This document shows, piece by piece, positions 35,844 through 45,133 of a stretch of 64,000 nt of DNA. The notes beneath the pieces were generated by a model. The model was not told the origin of the DNA. It worked only from the letters and a program-made list of their open reading frames with translations, and did not search any database. The first letter of the stretch is position 1; each line of letters opens with the position of its first letter. This DNA comes from CAVUCH01 sp963739995 (GTDB lineage: Bacteria; Acidobacteriota; Vicinamibacteria; Vicinamibacterales; JAENWD01), in contig CAVUCH010000004.1 of NCBI GenBank assembly GCA_963739995.1, forward strand, positions 124,001 through 188,000, in the 5' to 3' direction. The position numbers were made by a program, and so were the translations under genes.

Positions 35844-37802
35844 TTGCGTGTGCACCCATTCTTCGACGGCGACGACCCTGCCGATCTGGACGTCGTCACC
35901 GCGGCGCCCGGACCGAAAGGGTCGCTGCCGATCACGCCCGCGGATCTGCTGCGGAAGCCGAGCGGCGATTTGTTCGGATGGACCCAGGACGTCGGCATGG
36001 GCTGGCGCCCCGACGAACTGGGGCGGCCCGAGGTCCTGATCCTCAGCACGCAGGGCGGCATCCGGCAGCCGGACGGCAGCGCGCTCGCGCTCGGCTATCA
36101 CACGGGCCATTGGGAAGTGGGCCTGCTGATGGAGGCCGCCGCTCACGAGTTGCGCGCGCGCGGGCTCATCCCGTTCGCCGGCTTCGTCACTGATCCCTGC
36201 GACGGCCGCACGCAGGGTACGACGGGGATGATGGACAGCCTCCCCTACCGCAACGACGCGGCGATCGTGCTGCGGCGGTTGATCCGTTCGCTGCCAACGC
36301 GGCGCGGCGTGATCGGCGTGGGGACGTGCGACAAGGGGCTGCCCGCCATGCTGATGGCCCTCGCCGGGTCGCGCGACCTCGCGACGGTGGCGGTGCCGGG
36401 CGGCGTCACGCTGCCGCCGACCGACGGTGTGGATGCGGGCGCCGTGCAGACGATTGGCGCCCGGTACGCGTACGGGCAGCTCACGCTCGAGGAGGCCGCG
36501 GAGCTCGGATGCCGCGCGTGCGCATCGCCGGGCGGCGGATGTCAGTTCCTCGGGACGGCCGCCACCGCGCAGGTCGTCGCCGAAGCACTCGGCCTCGCGG
36601 TTCCCCACAGCGCACTCGCGCCCTCAGGCCAGCCAATCTGGCGCGACGTCGCCCGCCGATCCGCCCGCGCCGTCGAACGCATGATTGCGCTCGGCCTGAA
36701 GACGAGAGATGTCCTTTCGGATGCGGCGATCAGGAACGCCATGGCCGTGCACGCGGCCTTCGGTGGATCCACCAACCTCCTGCTGCACATCCCCGCTATC
36801 GCGCACGCGGCCGGGCGCACGCGCCCTACCGTGGATGATTGGATGGCGGTGAACCGCCAGGTGCCGCGGATCGTGGACTCGCTGCCGAACGGCCCCCATC
36901 CCACCGTGCGCGTGTTCCTCGCCGGCGGGGTGCCCGAGGTCATGCTGCACCTGCGCCGCCTGGGGCTGATCGACGGGGCCGTCGTGACCGTGACCGGCGA
37001 GCGCCTGGACGCCGTGCTCGACTGGTGGCAGGATTCCGAGCGCCGCACGCGCCTCCGCGATCGCCTGCGCGCAGCCGACGGTGTGGATCCGGACACCGTC
37101 ATCATGGCCCCCGACGCCGCCACGCGACGCGGGCTGACGAGCACGGTGTCATTCATCAAGGGCAACCTCGCCCCGCAGGGCGCGATCGTGAAGAGCACCG
37201 CACTCGATCCCTCCACGGTCGGCGCCGACGGCGTGTATCGCCTCACCGGCACGGCCCGCGTCTTCACCACCGAGCGCGCCGCTGTCGCCGCCATCAAGAG
37301 CGCGGGCCCCGATCGCATCCAGGCGGGCACCGTCATGGTGCTCATCTGCCGCGGTCCAATCGGCGCCGGGATGGAGGAGGTCTACCAGGTCACCTCCGCG
37401 CTCAAGTACCTGGATGTCGGCAAGTCGGTGGCCCTCCTCACCGATGCCCGGTTCTCGGGCGTCTCCACCGGCCCCTGCATCGGCCACATCGGTCCCGAGG
37501 CCCTCGGCGGCGGCCCCATCGGTCGCGTCCGCGATGGCGACCTCATTCGCATCATCATCGACCGCGGCCGGCTGGAAGGGTCCGTCGATCTCGTCGAGAC
37601 GACACCGTCGGGCGAGGTGATCCCCGCCGACGCCGAGATCGCGGGGCGCGAGCCGCGCCCCGACCTCGCGGGTGACGCGGAGCTGCCCGACGACACACGC
37701 CTCTGGGCCGCGCTGCAGCACGTGAGCGGCGGCACGTGGGCGGGGTGCGTCTACGATACGGATGCGATTATTACGGCGCTGGCAAGACCGGACCCAGGGT
37801 GA
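35844..37802 (+). CDS. yjhG: IlvD/Edd family dehydratase, YjhG/YagF (D-xylonate dehydratase) type
   Basis: 652 residues, the length of YjhG/YagF. Iron-sulfur cysteines are seen in TDPCDGRTQGTTGMMDS, VIGVGTCDKGLPAMLMAL and RACASPGGGCQFLGTAAT. It continues FGGSTNLLLHIPAIAHAAG, SFIKGNLAPQGAIVKSTALDP and LTDARFSGVSTGPCIGHIGPEALGGGPIGRVRDGD, the IlvD core. Family members dehydrate sugar acids (D-xylonate to 2-keto-3-deoxy-xylonate) and related polyol acids; the branched-chain enzyme IlvD is shorter. A TTG start at 35844 is chosen since GGAGG stands 8 bases before it; a GTG six bases later is an alternative. No other sugar-acid genes are nearby. Confidence 0.85.
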   Translation: MRVHPFFDGDDPADLDVVTAAPGPKGSLPITPADLLRKPSGDLFGWTQDVGMGWRPDELGRPEVLILSTQGGIRQPDGSALALGYHTGHWEVGLLMEAAAHELRARGLIPFAGFVTDPCDGRTQGTTGMMDSLPYRNDAAIVLRRLIRSLPTRRGVIGVGTCDKGLPAMLMALAGSRDLATVAVPGGVTLPPTDGVDAGAVQTIGARYAYGQLTLEEAAELGCRACASPGGGCQFLGTAATAQVVAEALGLAVPHSALAPSGQPIWRDVARRSARAVERMIALGLKTRDVLSDAAIRNAMAVHAAFGGSTNLLLHIPAIAHAAGRTRPTVDDWMAVNRQVPRIVDSLPNGPHPTVRVFLAGGVPEVMLHLRRLGLIDGAVVTVTGERLDAVLDWWQDSERRTRLRDRLRAADGVDPDTVIMAPDAATRRGLTSTVSFIKGNLAPQGAIVKSTALDPSTVGADGVYRLTGTARVFTTERAAVAAIKSAGPDRIQAGTVMVLICRGPIGAGMEEVYQVTSALKYLDVGKSVALLTDARFSGVSTGPCIGHIGPEALGGGPIGRVRDGDLIRIIIDRGRLEGSVDLVETTPSGEVIPADAEIAGREPRPDLAGDAELPDDTRLWAALQHVSGGTWAGCVYDTDAIITALARPDPG

Positions 37803-37889
37803 GGCGTCGCCCCGGCCCCCACGAGGGACTCGGCCAACATCGACCATGTGGCGCCGGCCCCGAAGCACCCCGACCGACAGGTGCAGGAA

Positions 37890-38797
37890 TCAGTGCGGCG
37901 TGAGTCGTTCGTCCGTCGAGACGTTGAACTTCCTGTAGTCCGAGTAGACCGTCAGGCTGCTCACCGAGAAGCGCCGCAGCAGCAGGGCGCGGCCGGAGCC
38001 CTTGATCTCCATCCGCGCCGGCAGCCAGACCTCGTCGTTGATCTTTGTCCGCTCGAACTCCGCGACCGTCCCCGTGTGCAGGCGCAGCGCCAGTCCCCAC
38101 CCGAACGTCACGTCTTCGATCACCTGGCCGATCCCCTTGACGAGCTCGTAGTCCGACTCGCTGATCCACGCGCGCCCGCGCACCTTCTTCATCCAGTTGC
38201 CCGCCTCCGTCCTCGGCCGGTACGCCGGCTTCGGTTCGAGCGTGACCACGATGGTGGTGTGCCCATTGACCATCTCGCGGCCGACGAGGCGGATGTCGTA
38301 GAGCTGGAACACCTCGTCGAGCGTGCGGTTCCACTCGGCGCGCTCCTTCTCTTCCTCGCGCAGCCGCCGCTGCCGCTCCTGCGGCGATTCGCGCTCCCGC
38401 CTCGCCGCCTCGCGCAGCACGTCTTCGCGGTGGATGCGGTCCTGCTTCTCCAGCTCCGCGGGCGGCACAGGCACGCCGTTCACTGCGATGAGCCGTTTGT
38501 AGGTGTTGCCCCGCTCGACCGACGGATAGACCTCGTACGTCTTCACCGGTCCCGCGCTCACCTTGCCCAGCTTCGAGACTTTGATTTCCTGGCGCCTCTC
38601 GAGGAACGTGTACTGGGCCTGCAGCTCGCGGTCCGTCAGTAGCCGCCGCCGCACCTCGGCGCCAAACGCTTTGGGATCGGGGAGGGGACGGTCAACGGCC
38701 TGGGGCTTCGCCTTCCAATCGCCACGCGATGCAGGGCCTGCACCGCAGGAACCAGCAGGACAGGGACGAGGAGCGCGGCGAGGAGGCGTGTCGACAT
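37890..38797 (-). CDS. Secreted protein of unknown function, frameshifted near the N-terminus
   Basis: The reconstructed protein begins MSTRLLAALLVPVLLVPA (signal peptide, ATG at 38797) and after a one-base shift near 38735 continues AGPASRGDWKAKPQAVDRPL, DPKAFGAEVRRRLLTDRELQAQYTFLERRQEIKV. A long charged coiled-coil follows (residues RIHREDVLREAARRERESPQ ... EEKERAEWNRTLDEVFQ), then a beta-rich part (LVGREMVNGHTTIVVTLEPK, RGRAWISESDYELVKGIGQVIEDVTF, WLPARMEIKGSGRALLLRRF) that resembles outer-membrane lipoprotein-sorting (LolA-like) proteins. I do not recognise a named family. Its 5' side faces the heptamer array at 38860-38992. Confidence 0.65.
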
Positions 38798-38859
38798 CTG
38801 ACTGGGTCCATTCCCATCAATGCAAGACGCGCGACAGGCGGTGGGCCGTGGGCCCCACA

Positions 38860-38992
<133 letters not shown>

Positions 38993-39007
38993 GTAATAGT
39001 TATCCCC

Positions 39008-39427
39008 ATGAAACTCGATGCTGCCCGTTTGTGCCTCGACTGCGACGAGATTCACGAGGACCAGAACTGCCCGTCGTGCAGTTCGGAAGCGTTCGCGTTC
39101 GTCACGCGCTGGGTGAAGACCTCGGGCGAACACCGGGTGGAGCGGCGGGCGGCGCCCGCGGTGCAGCCAGCCGCGGTCCACCCGACGCGCACGCCGGAAC
39201 AGATCGAGGCGTACCGCCAGCTCATCGAGGGGAAGCCTGAGAAAAGTCCCGGGCGGGGCCTCTTGACGAAGGGGGTCTTCGGCATCGCCGCCGTGAGCCT
39301 GCTCGGCTGGGCATGGAAGTCCGGGACGAGACAGTCAGATCCACGTTCCCTGTCCGACGGTCCGGAAGAGGTTCGGGGGCCGGCCCGTACTCGTGCGAGG
39401 CGCGCGTCGCCAGGACCGCGAACGTAA
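39008..39427 (+). CDS. Small zinc-ribbon-like membrane protein
   Basis: 139 residues from ATG at 39008 (MKLDAARLCLDCDEIHEDQN). Two CxxC-like pairs (CLDC ... CPSC) in the first 25 residues suggest a zinc ribbon. A middle stretch TPEQIEAYRQLIEGK is followed by one hydrophobic helix (GVFGIAAVSLLGWAW) and a basic tail whose last 30 residues are arginine- and proline-rich and may be read through from an early frame error. The start lies 15 bases after the heptamer array. Function unknown. Confidence 0.6.
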   Translation: MKLDAARLCLDCDEIHEDQNCPSCSSEAFAFVTRWVKTSGEHRVERRAAPAVQPAAVHPTRTPEQIEAYRQLIEGKPEKSPGRGLLTKGVFGIAAVSLLGWAWKSGTRQSDPRSLSDGPEEVRGPARTRARRASPGPRT

Positions 39428-39463
39428 ACGCCGCGCCCGCAGCGCAGACGCAGAGGTCACCCC

Positions 39464-40445
39464 ATGCGCCACATCGTCCTGCTCCTTCCGCTCCTGCTTA
39501 CCTTCCCGACCTCCTCGGTCGGCGATCCTCTCGCGCACACCTACTCGATCGTTGCACGCGACTCGACGACGGGCGAGCTCGGCGTGGCCGTGCAATCCCA
39601 CTGGTTCTCCGTGGGATCGATCGTCACCTGGGCCGAAGCCGGCACGGGCGCCATTGCCACGCAGTCGTTCGTCGATCCCGGGTATGGGCAGCGCGGACTC
39701 GAGCTGCTGAAGCGTGGCGTCTCGGCGCCGGACGCGCTCGCGCAACTCGTCGCGGCCGACGCGCTGCAGGACGTGCGACAGGTCGCCATCATCGACGCGC
39801 AAGGCCGCGTGGCGGCTCATACGGGCAAGAAGGCGATCGCCGCCGCCGGACATCATGTGGGCGCGCAGTACCTCGGTGCAGGCCAACCTCATGGCGAACG
39901 CGAAGGTGTGGCCGGCGATGTCGGCGGCCTACGAGAAGGCCACCGGCGATCTTGCCGATCGGCTGCTCGCCGCGCTCGATGCGGCAGAGGCGGTGGGCGG
40001 CGACATCCGCGGACGGCAGTCGGCGGCAATCCTGATCGTGAAACCGGTATCCACAGGCAAGCCATGGTCGGGCGCCGACCGCGTGTTCGACCTGCGCGTG
40101 GAGGATCACGCGGCGCCGCTGACAGAGCTGCGCCGGCTCGTCCGCCTGCAGCGCGCCTACAACCGCGCCAACCGCGGCGACGAGCTCATGAGCGAGAAGA
40201 AAGTAGACGAGGCGCTGAAGGAATACGCCGCCGCCGCGACCATTGCTCCCGACATCGTGGAGCTGCCCTTCTGGCACGCTGTAACCCTCGCCTCCATCGG
40301 CCGCGAGGCGGAAGCGAAGCCAATCTTCCAGGCCGTCTTCGCCAAGGAACCCGCCTGGGCAGACCTGGTCCCCAGACTCCCACCCGCCGGGCTGCTGCCG
40401 GAGGACAAGGGACTCATAGAGAGGATTGTGGGGCTCAGGAGATAG
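39464..40445 (+). CDS. DUF1028 family secreted protein, frameshifted
   Basis: About 325 residues. A signal peptide (HIVLLLPLLLTFPTSSVG) leads to the DUF1028 domain, an Ntn-hydrolase-like fold: AHTYSIVARDSTTGELGVAVQSHWFSVGSIVTWAEAGTGAIATQSFVDPGYG. At about 39871 one extra base breaks the frame: HHVGAQY then SVQANLMANAKVWPAMSAAYE in the next frame, and RVFDLRVEDHAAPLTELRRL. A C-terminal helical part (RANRGDELMSEKKVDEALKEYAAAATIAPD) resembles a TPR. The stop TAG at 40443 coincides with the first TAGGCGG unit of heptamer array 2. The role of DUF1028 is not established. Confidence 0.8.
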
Positions 40446-40544
40446 GCGGTGGGCGGTAGGCGGTGGGCGGTGGGCGGTGGGCGGTAGACGGTGGGCGGTA
40501 GGCGGTGGGCGGTGGGCGGTGGGCGGTGCGGTGGGCGGTGGGCG
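40443..40544. repeat. Heptamer tandem array 2 (TGGGCGG/TAGGCGG)
   Basis: Twelve regular units of TGGGCGG or TAGGCGG (one TAGACGG), then a 5-base TGCGG slip and about two more units. The first unit supplies the stop codon of the preceding DUF1028 gene. This is the complementary orientation to arrays 1, 3 and 4 on the plus strand, but the same orientation relative to the gene it follows as in arrays 3 and 4. Confidence 0.9.
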
Positions 40545-40605
40545 TCGCGGCCTCGCGGCGTCGGCGTGAGCGATGAGCCATCTGTTCTGTGCCGCCCGAG
40601 CTTCG

Positions 40606-40672
40606 CGTGCATTGTGCATTTTCATTGTGCGTTGTGCATTTTTCATTGCGCATTTTTCATTGTGCATTCCGC
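40606..40672. repeat. AT-rich imperfect repeat (CATTGTGCATTTTT type)
   Basis: Four to five imperfect copies of GTGCATTTTTCATTG-like sequence in an otherwise GC-rich region, about 45 bases before the DUF362 start. On the complement they read as repeats of Met-His-Asn-Glu-Lys-Cys. It is not part of a recognisable gene. Confidence 0.75.
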
Positions 40673-40715
40673 GCCGCCCCGAGCCCAGCGGCGCGGAAGT
40701 GGTACCATTACAACC

Positions 40716-41996
40716 ATGCAAAAGGCGAAAGTCGCCATCCTCCGCACCGCCCCGGAGACCGTGTTTCACGACTACCACCGGCTGATGAACCTTGCCGGAT
40801 ATCAGGACGTCATCGCGAAGGACACGGACACCGCCCTCAAGGTCAACATCTCCTGGCACTTCTTCTTCCCGGGCAGCTCCACCACGCCCTGGCAGCTGGA
40901 GGGCGTGATCCGCGCGATGAAGGCCGACGGGTACAGCCCGGACCTGATGCACGCCTGTCACAACCGGACGGTCGTCATCGACGCGCACCTCGGCGAGCGC
41001 GAGAACAAGCAGCTCGGAGTCGTTGAGGCGCACGGGCTCCGGAACGTCCACATCTACGAGGGCGAGGAGTGGATCAACATCAAGGACGCCGTCGGCGACC
41101 TTACGAAGAAATTCCTGGTCCTGAACGAGGTCTATCCTGGCGGCTTCATGATTCCGCGCCGGTTCATCGGCGAGAACATCGTCCACCTGCCGACCGTCAA
41201 GACGCATGTCTTCACCACCACCACCGGCGCGATGAAGAACGCGTTCGGCGGGCTGCTCAACGAGCGGCGGCACTGGACGCACCCGGTCATACACGAGACG
41301 CTCGTGGATCTGCTGATGATCCAGCAGAAGATCCACCGCGGCGTCTTCGCGGTGATGGACGGCACCTTCGCGGGCGATGGCCCGGGACCGCGCTGTATGG
41401 TCCCGTACACGAAGAACGTCATCCTCGCGAGCAGCGACCAGGTGGCCATCGACGCGGTCGCGGCGAAGCTGATGGGGATGGACCCGCTCTCCATCAAGTT
41501 CATCCGCCTGGCGCACGACATGGGCCTCGGCTGCGGTGATCCGCGCGAGATCGAGATGGTCGGCGATCTCTCCGCGGCGAACGAGAACTGGCACTTCGAC
41601 GGCCCGTTCCGCGATATGACCTTCGCCTCGCGGATGCAGCACAAGATCTACTGGGGTCCGCTGAGAAAGCCCGTCGAGTGGTCGCTCAAGACGGTGCTCG
41701 CGCCGTGGGCCTACATGGCGAGCGTGCTGTACCACGACAGCTTCTGGTATCCGGTGAAGGCCCGCATGATGATGGCGCAGGCGCTCGACAGCGAATGGGG
41801 CCGCCTGTTCCGCAACTGGGAGAGCCTCACGCCCACGGCGAACGGCTTTCCCACCGTCGGCGACAACACCGCGCAGATCGAACGCACGGGGATGAAGGCG
41901 TTCACGCGATCAATCGGCATCCTCGGCACGTGCATGAAAGAGGCGCCGGAGTTTGGGCGTCACCGGCGCCGCATTGTGCCCCCGGCGGCGCAGTAG
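40716..41996 (+). CDS. DUF362 domain protein
   Basis: 426 residues, no signal peptide. It begins MQKAKVAILRTAPETVFHDY, and carries the DUF362 pattern ALKVNISWHFFFPGSSTTPW, ENIVHLPTVKTHVFTTTTGAMKNAFGGLL, FAVMDGTFAGDGPGPRCMVPY and DQVAIDAVAAKLMGMDPLSI. The C-terminal part (YWGPLRKPVEWSLKTVLAPWAY, YPVKARMMMAQALDSEWGRLFRNWES) is an extension of about 110 residues. It shares KTH, MKN and GDGP motifs with the Tat-exported DUF362 protein at 29393-30454 but is not a close copy. The ATG at 40716 follows a run of AT-rich repeat. The activity of the family is unproven. Confidence 0.85.
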   Translation: MQKAKVAILRTAPETVFHDYHRLMNLAGYQDVIAKDTDTALKVNISWHFFFPGSSTTPWQLEGVIRAMKADGYSPDLMHACHNRTVVIDAHLGERENKQLGVVEAHGLRNVHIYEGEEWINIKDAVGDLTKKFLVLNEVYPGGFMIPRRFIGENIVHLPTVKTHVFTTTTGAMKNAFGGLLNERRHWTHPVIHETLVDLLMIQQKIHRGVFAVMDGTFAGDGPGPRCMVPYTKNVILASSDQVAIDAVAAKLMGMDPLSIKFIRLAHDMGLGCGDPREIEMVGDLSAANENWHFDGPFRDMTFASRMQHKIYWGPLRKPVEWSLKTVLAPWAYMASVLYHDSFWYPVKARMMMAQALDSEWGRLFRNWESLTPTANGFPTVGDNTAQIERTGMKAFTRSIGILGTCMKEAPEFGRHRRRIVPPAAQ

Positions 41997-42000
41997 TTTA

Positions 42001-42112
42001 CCGGCTCCGGGCTCCAGGCTCCGGGCCCCAGGCGGTGTCCGGCTCCTGGCCTATTCGCTCCCCAGACGGAGAGCCCGGGAGGCTGGAGCCCGGAGCCTGG
42101 AGCCTGATCCGG
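42001..42112. repeat. Inverted GGAGCC-rich element filling a stop-to-start gap
   Basis: GGCTCCAGGCTCCGGG (42010-42025) is exactly complementary to CCCGGAGCCTGGAGCC (42089-42104), a 16-base stem with a 63-base loop; the outer parts also pair imperfectly. It begins four bases after the DUF362 stop and ends a few bases before the thrC ATG. A similar element lies after speA at 48905-48998. It could act as terminator, attenuator or mRNA stabiliser for thrC. Confidence 0.8.
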
Positions 42113-42116
42113 TCCC

Positions 42117-43457
42117 ATGTCCTACCAAGCATCCTTCCGCTGCATCGCCGGCTGCCCGGGGGAGCACTCGCTCGAGCAGCCGATCTATCGCTGTCCCACC
42201 TGCGGCGACCTGCTCGAGGTGTCCCACGACATCGACGCGCTGCGCGACCGTGGGCCGGCGGCGTGGATGAAGCTGTTCGACGAGCGCTACAAGCGCACCA
42301 CATGGCCGTACGGATCGTCGGTCTGGGGCAAGAAGGAATGGGTGCTGCCGTCGATCCTCGACGACAACATCGTTTCGATGGACGAGGGCGGCACCAACCT
42401 GTTCTGGGCCGACCGCTTCGGTCGGACGCTCGGGCTCGACGACCTGTGGGTGAAGCAGTGCGGCAACTCGCACACCGGGTCGTTCAAGGACCTCGGCATG
42501 ACGGTGCTCGTCTCGATGGTGAAGCAGATGATCGAGCGCGGCAGCCCCGTCCAGGCGGTCGCGTGTGCGTCTACCGGTGACACGTCCGCCTCGCTGGCTG
42601 CCTACGCCGCCGCCGCAGGGATTCCCGCGATCGTCATTCTCCCGCGCGGCAAGGTGACGACGGCGCAGCTGGTGCAGCCGCTGGCGAACGGGGCAACCGT
42701 GCTCTCGCTCGACACCGACTTCGACGGCTGCATGGCGATCGTGCAGCGGCTCGCGGGCGAGGGACGCGTCTACCTCGCGAACTCGATGAACAGCCTCCGC
42801 CTCGAGGGACAGAAGACCGTCGCGATCGAGATCGTGCAGCAGTTCGACTGGCAGGCGCCGGACGTCGTGATTATTCCCGGCGGCAACCTCGGGAACGTCA
42901 GCGCGCTCGGGGCGGGCTTCGAATTGATGGAGACGCTCGGCCTCACCTCGCAGCGCCCCCGCATCGTCGTCGCGCAGGCGCAGGCGGCGAACCCGCTGTA
43001 CCTGGCCTACCAACGCGGATGGGACTTCGAGCCGGTCACCGCCCGACCGACCCTCGCCTCTGCCATCCAGATCGGCAACCCGGTGTCGGTGAAGAAGGCG
43101 ATCCGCACGCTGCAGCGCTACGACGGAATCGTGGAGCAGGCGTCGGAGCAGGAGCTGGCGGACGCCGCCGCGGAAGCGGACCGCACGGGCATGTTCAACT
43201 GCCCTCACACGGGCGTGGCGCTTGCGGTCCTGAAGAAGCTCGTCGCGCGCGGCGAGATCACCGGCGGCCAACGCGTCGTGGTCATCTCGACCGCCAACGG
43301 CCTGAAGTTCACGGATTTCAAGATCGGCTACCACGACGGTACGCTCGCCGGGATCGAGTCCCATTACGCGAACGGGCCCGTGCTGCTGCCCAACGACTAC
43401 GACGCGGTACTGCACGCGATCGACACCGCCGCCGCTGCGGCGCCGTCGACGGCATGA
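42117..43457 (+). CDS. thrC: Threonine synthase
   Basis: 446 residues, PLP-dependent; converts O-phosphohomoserine to threonine. A zinc-ribbon-like N-terminus (CIAGCPGEHSLEQPIYRCPTCGDLLE) precedes the catalytic domain: VKQCGNSHTGSFKDLGMTV with the PLP lysine, ACASTGDTSASLAAYAAAAG, GNLGNVSALGAGFELM, and SAIQIGNPVSVKKAIRTL. This is the class found in plants and many bacteria, shorter than the E. coli type. The 5' region is occupied by an inverted repeat (42001-42112). Confidence 0.93.
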   Translation: MSYQASFRCIAGCPGEHSLEQPIYRCPTCGDLLEVSHDIDALRDRGPAAWMKLFDERYKRTTWPYGSSVWGKKEWVLPSILDDNIVSMDEGGTNLFWADRFGRTLGLDDLWVKQCGNSHTGSFKDLGMTVLVSMVKQMIERGSPVQAVACASTGDTSASLAAYAAAAGIPAIVILPRGKVTTAQLVQPLANGATVLSLDTDFDGCMAIVQRLAGEGRVYLANSMNSLRLEGQKTVAIEIVQQFDWQAPDVVIIPGGNLGNVSALGAGFELMETLGLTSQRPRIVVAQAQAANPLYLAYQRGWDFEPVTARPTLASAIQIGNPVSVKKAIRTLQRYDGIVEQASEQELADAAAEADRTGMFNCPHTGVALAVLKKLVARGEITGGQRVVVISTANGLKFTDFKIGYHDGTLAGIESHYANGPVLLPNDYDAVLHAIDTAAAAAPSTA

Positions 43458-43480
43458 CCGGACTCCGGAATCTGCGGGCG

Positions 43481-43541
43481 CCGGGACTTTGGTCCCGGCG
43501 AACACTTCTCCGCTATCCGCCGAGACTGAAAGTCCCGGCTC
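43481..43541. repeat. Pair of REP-like palindromes between thrC and the porin
   Basis: CCGGGACTTTGGTCCCGG (43481-43498) and GCCGAGACTGAAAGTCCCGG with an arm GGC (43519-43541) are two hairpins 20 bases apart, of the family found inside the cyclase-fold gene at 30569-30588. Located between the convergent thrC and porin genes, they could form a bidirectional terminator or a nucleoid-protein site. Confidence 0.75.
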
Positions 43542-43578
43542 TACAAGCCATCTCTAGGGTCCGCTCCGGCGCCGCCAG

Positions 43579-44868
43579 CTACGGTTTCGCGGACGTGAAC
43601 GCGTAGATCAGGCCCAGGGTCAACGTGGCCTGGTCCTTCTTGAACGCATCGCCGTCCGGAAAGAACGCCTCGTCGGAAAAGTCGGTCCGGAACTCCAGTC
43701 GTGAGATCAGGCCGCTGACCTTGTACTCGCCGGTGAGCGTGAACTCCTTCACGTTCTGCAGCGTCCCGGTGGTGAACGCCTTCGAGTCCCACAACACCTC
43801 GAACCGCGGGATGAACGCGAGGTTGTCGTTGTGCTGGTATTTCAAGTACCCCGCGACGCCCGACCAGTCGACGGACTCCCCTAAGATCTCGTCGCGGCCG
43901 TAGTCGTAGTTGCCCATCAGGCTGATCCTGTCGGTGAGCGTATAGGAGACGACGGTATCGAACAGGTGGCGCAGGTCGTCGTTGTCGTCCGGTTGCTCGG
44001 CGCCCACCATGTAGTTCTGGATGATGGACAGGCGATCGGTCGGCTTGATGGCGATCGAGGCGCCAACCGTCTTCGCGTCGTTGTTCTCGCGGACGTTGTT
44101 CCAGCCGTTCACGACAAATCCTGTCAGGCTCACCTTGTCGGTGATCGGGTATCCCAGCCGCACGCCCATGTGGTAGTACGGAATCGCGAGCGCGAAGAGC
44201 AGGCCGCGCGAGTAGTTCCAGTTGTCACGCGTCTCGATGACCTCCGCGCCGTGCGGCGTCACGAATTTGCCGAAGTCGATCTGCAGGCCGCCCCCCACCG
44301 GCGCGAGAAAGCTGGCGTAGCCCTGCTGGACGTTGTCGAGGAACTCCGGCCCGCCCGGCTCGAAGGCGTTCACCATGTCGGCCGTCTGACCGGCATCGAA
44401 GTCAAGGCGGAAACCCACGCGGCTGTCGGCGGTCGCCTTTTTCTCGAGCGCCACCTCCGCCAGCGCGAAGCTGAACTCGTTGTGATTGACGTCGAAGTTC
44501 CGCAGCAGGGCGGGGCCCTCGCCGTTGAAGTTCCATCCGTAGTACGTGTCAACGAAGCCGGTCAGCTCGGTGCTCTTGAAGAAATCGACGAGCCCGCCCG
44601 TGTCGGCCGCCTGTTCCTCGGGGGGCTTCTCCTGATCACCCGGATCCGCGCCGGTGTCCGGTCCCTGCGTGGCCGCCGCAACTGGTGCCACGCCGAGCAC
44701 CACCGCCGCCTGCGCCGAGAGCGTACCCGCCCCGGATCCCGCCGGCGCCGGCTCCTGCGCCGCCGCCGCTGCCGCGGACGTCATCACGAACGCAACGCCG
44801 CACCCCCAGATCCCCAGCGCTCTCCACATCGCGAACTCGAACCGTTCTCCCCTGGCCACCGGCATCAT
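43579..44868 (-). CDS. Outer-membrane porin, BBP2/OmpL-like family
   Basis: About 429 residues. Signal peptide (ALGIWGCGVAFVMTSAAAAAA), then an Ala/Pro-rich linker and a beta-barrel: STELTGFVDTYYGWNFNGEGPALLRNFDVNHNEFSFALAEVALEKK, DFGKFVTPHGAEVIETRDNWNYSRGLLFALAIPYYHMGVRLGYPI, GFVVNGWNNVRENNDAKTVG, ending LTLGLIYAFTSAKP. The YYGWNF and NVNHNEFSFA patterns are those of putative beta-barrel porin-2 proteins. ATG ATG at 44868/44865; GGAGG is 4 to 7 bases upstream. A GAF/sigma-54 activator gene lies 265 bases upstream on the same strand, a possible regulator. Confidence 0.88.
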   Translation of the reverse strand: MMPVARGERFEFAMWRALGIWGCGVAFVMTSAAAAAAQEPAPAGSGAGTLSAQAAVVLGVAPVAAATQGPDTGADPGDQEKPPEEQAADTGGLVDFFKSTELTGFVDTYYGWNFNGEGPALLRNFDVNHNEFSFALAEVALEKKATADSRVGFRLDFDAGQTADMVNAFEPGGPEFLDNVQQGYASFLAPVGGGLQIDFGKFVTPHGAEVIETRDNWNYSRGLLFALAIPYYHMGVRLGYPITDKVSLTGFVVNGWNNVRENNDAKTVGASIAIKPTDRLSIIQNYMVGAEQPDDNDDLRHLFDTVVSYTLTDRISLMGNYDYGRDEILGESVDWSGVAGYLKYQHNDNLAFIPRFEVLWDSKAFTTGTLQNVKEFTLTGEYKVSGLISRLEFRTDFSDEAFFPDGDAFKKDQATLTLGLIYAFTSAKP

Positions 44869-45133
44869 CTGACCTCCAGCACGCCACACGCGAGACGGAC
44901 ATCTTCCGTTGCAGCTGGCGCTGGCCGGGCAGGTAGCAGTCGGTGTGCCGTGGAGCCCAAGTGGTCCGACAACGTGAGAATCGCGGCGCAAGGAGCGGAT
45001 ACTGGCGGGCGGCGAGCAGCGCGGCTGGCGTTGAATTCAGACGAAATTGTATGGGAACGCAGGCCCAACAACATTCATGTCCCACAGGGCCGCGTGTGAA
45101 CGGGACGCGCGTGCGGGAAGCAACGGTGACTCG

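Noticed and set aside
39789..41735. A 648-residue minus-strand frame
   Set aside because: Antisense shadow over DUF1028 and DUF362 genes, joined through the heptamer array; repeats translate in all frames.
42051..43505. A 484-residue minus-strand frame
   Set aside because: Antisense shadow of thrC.
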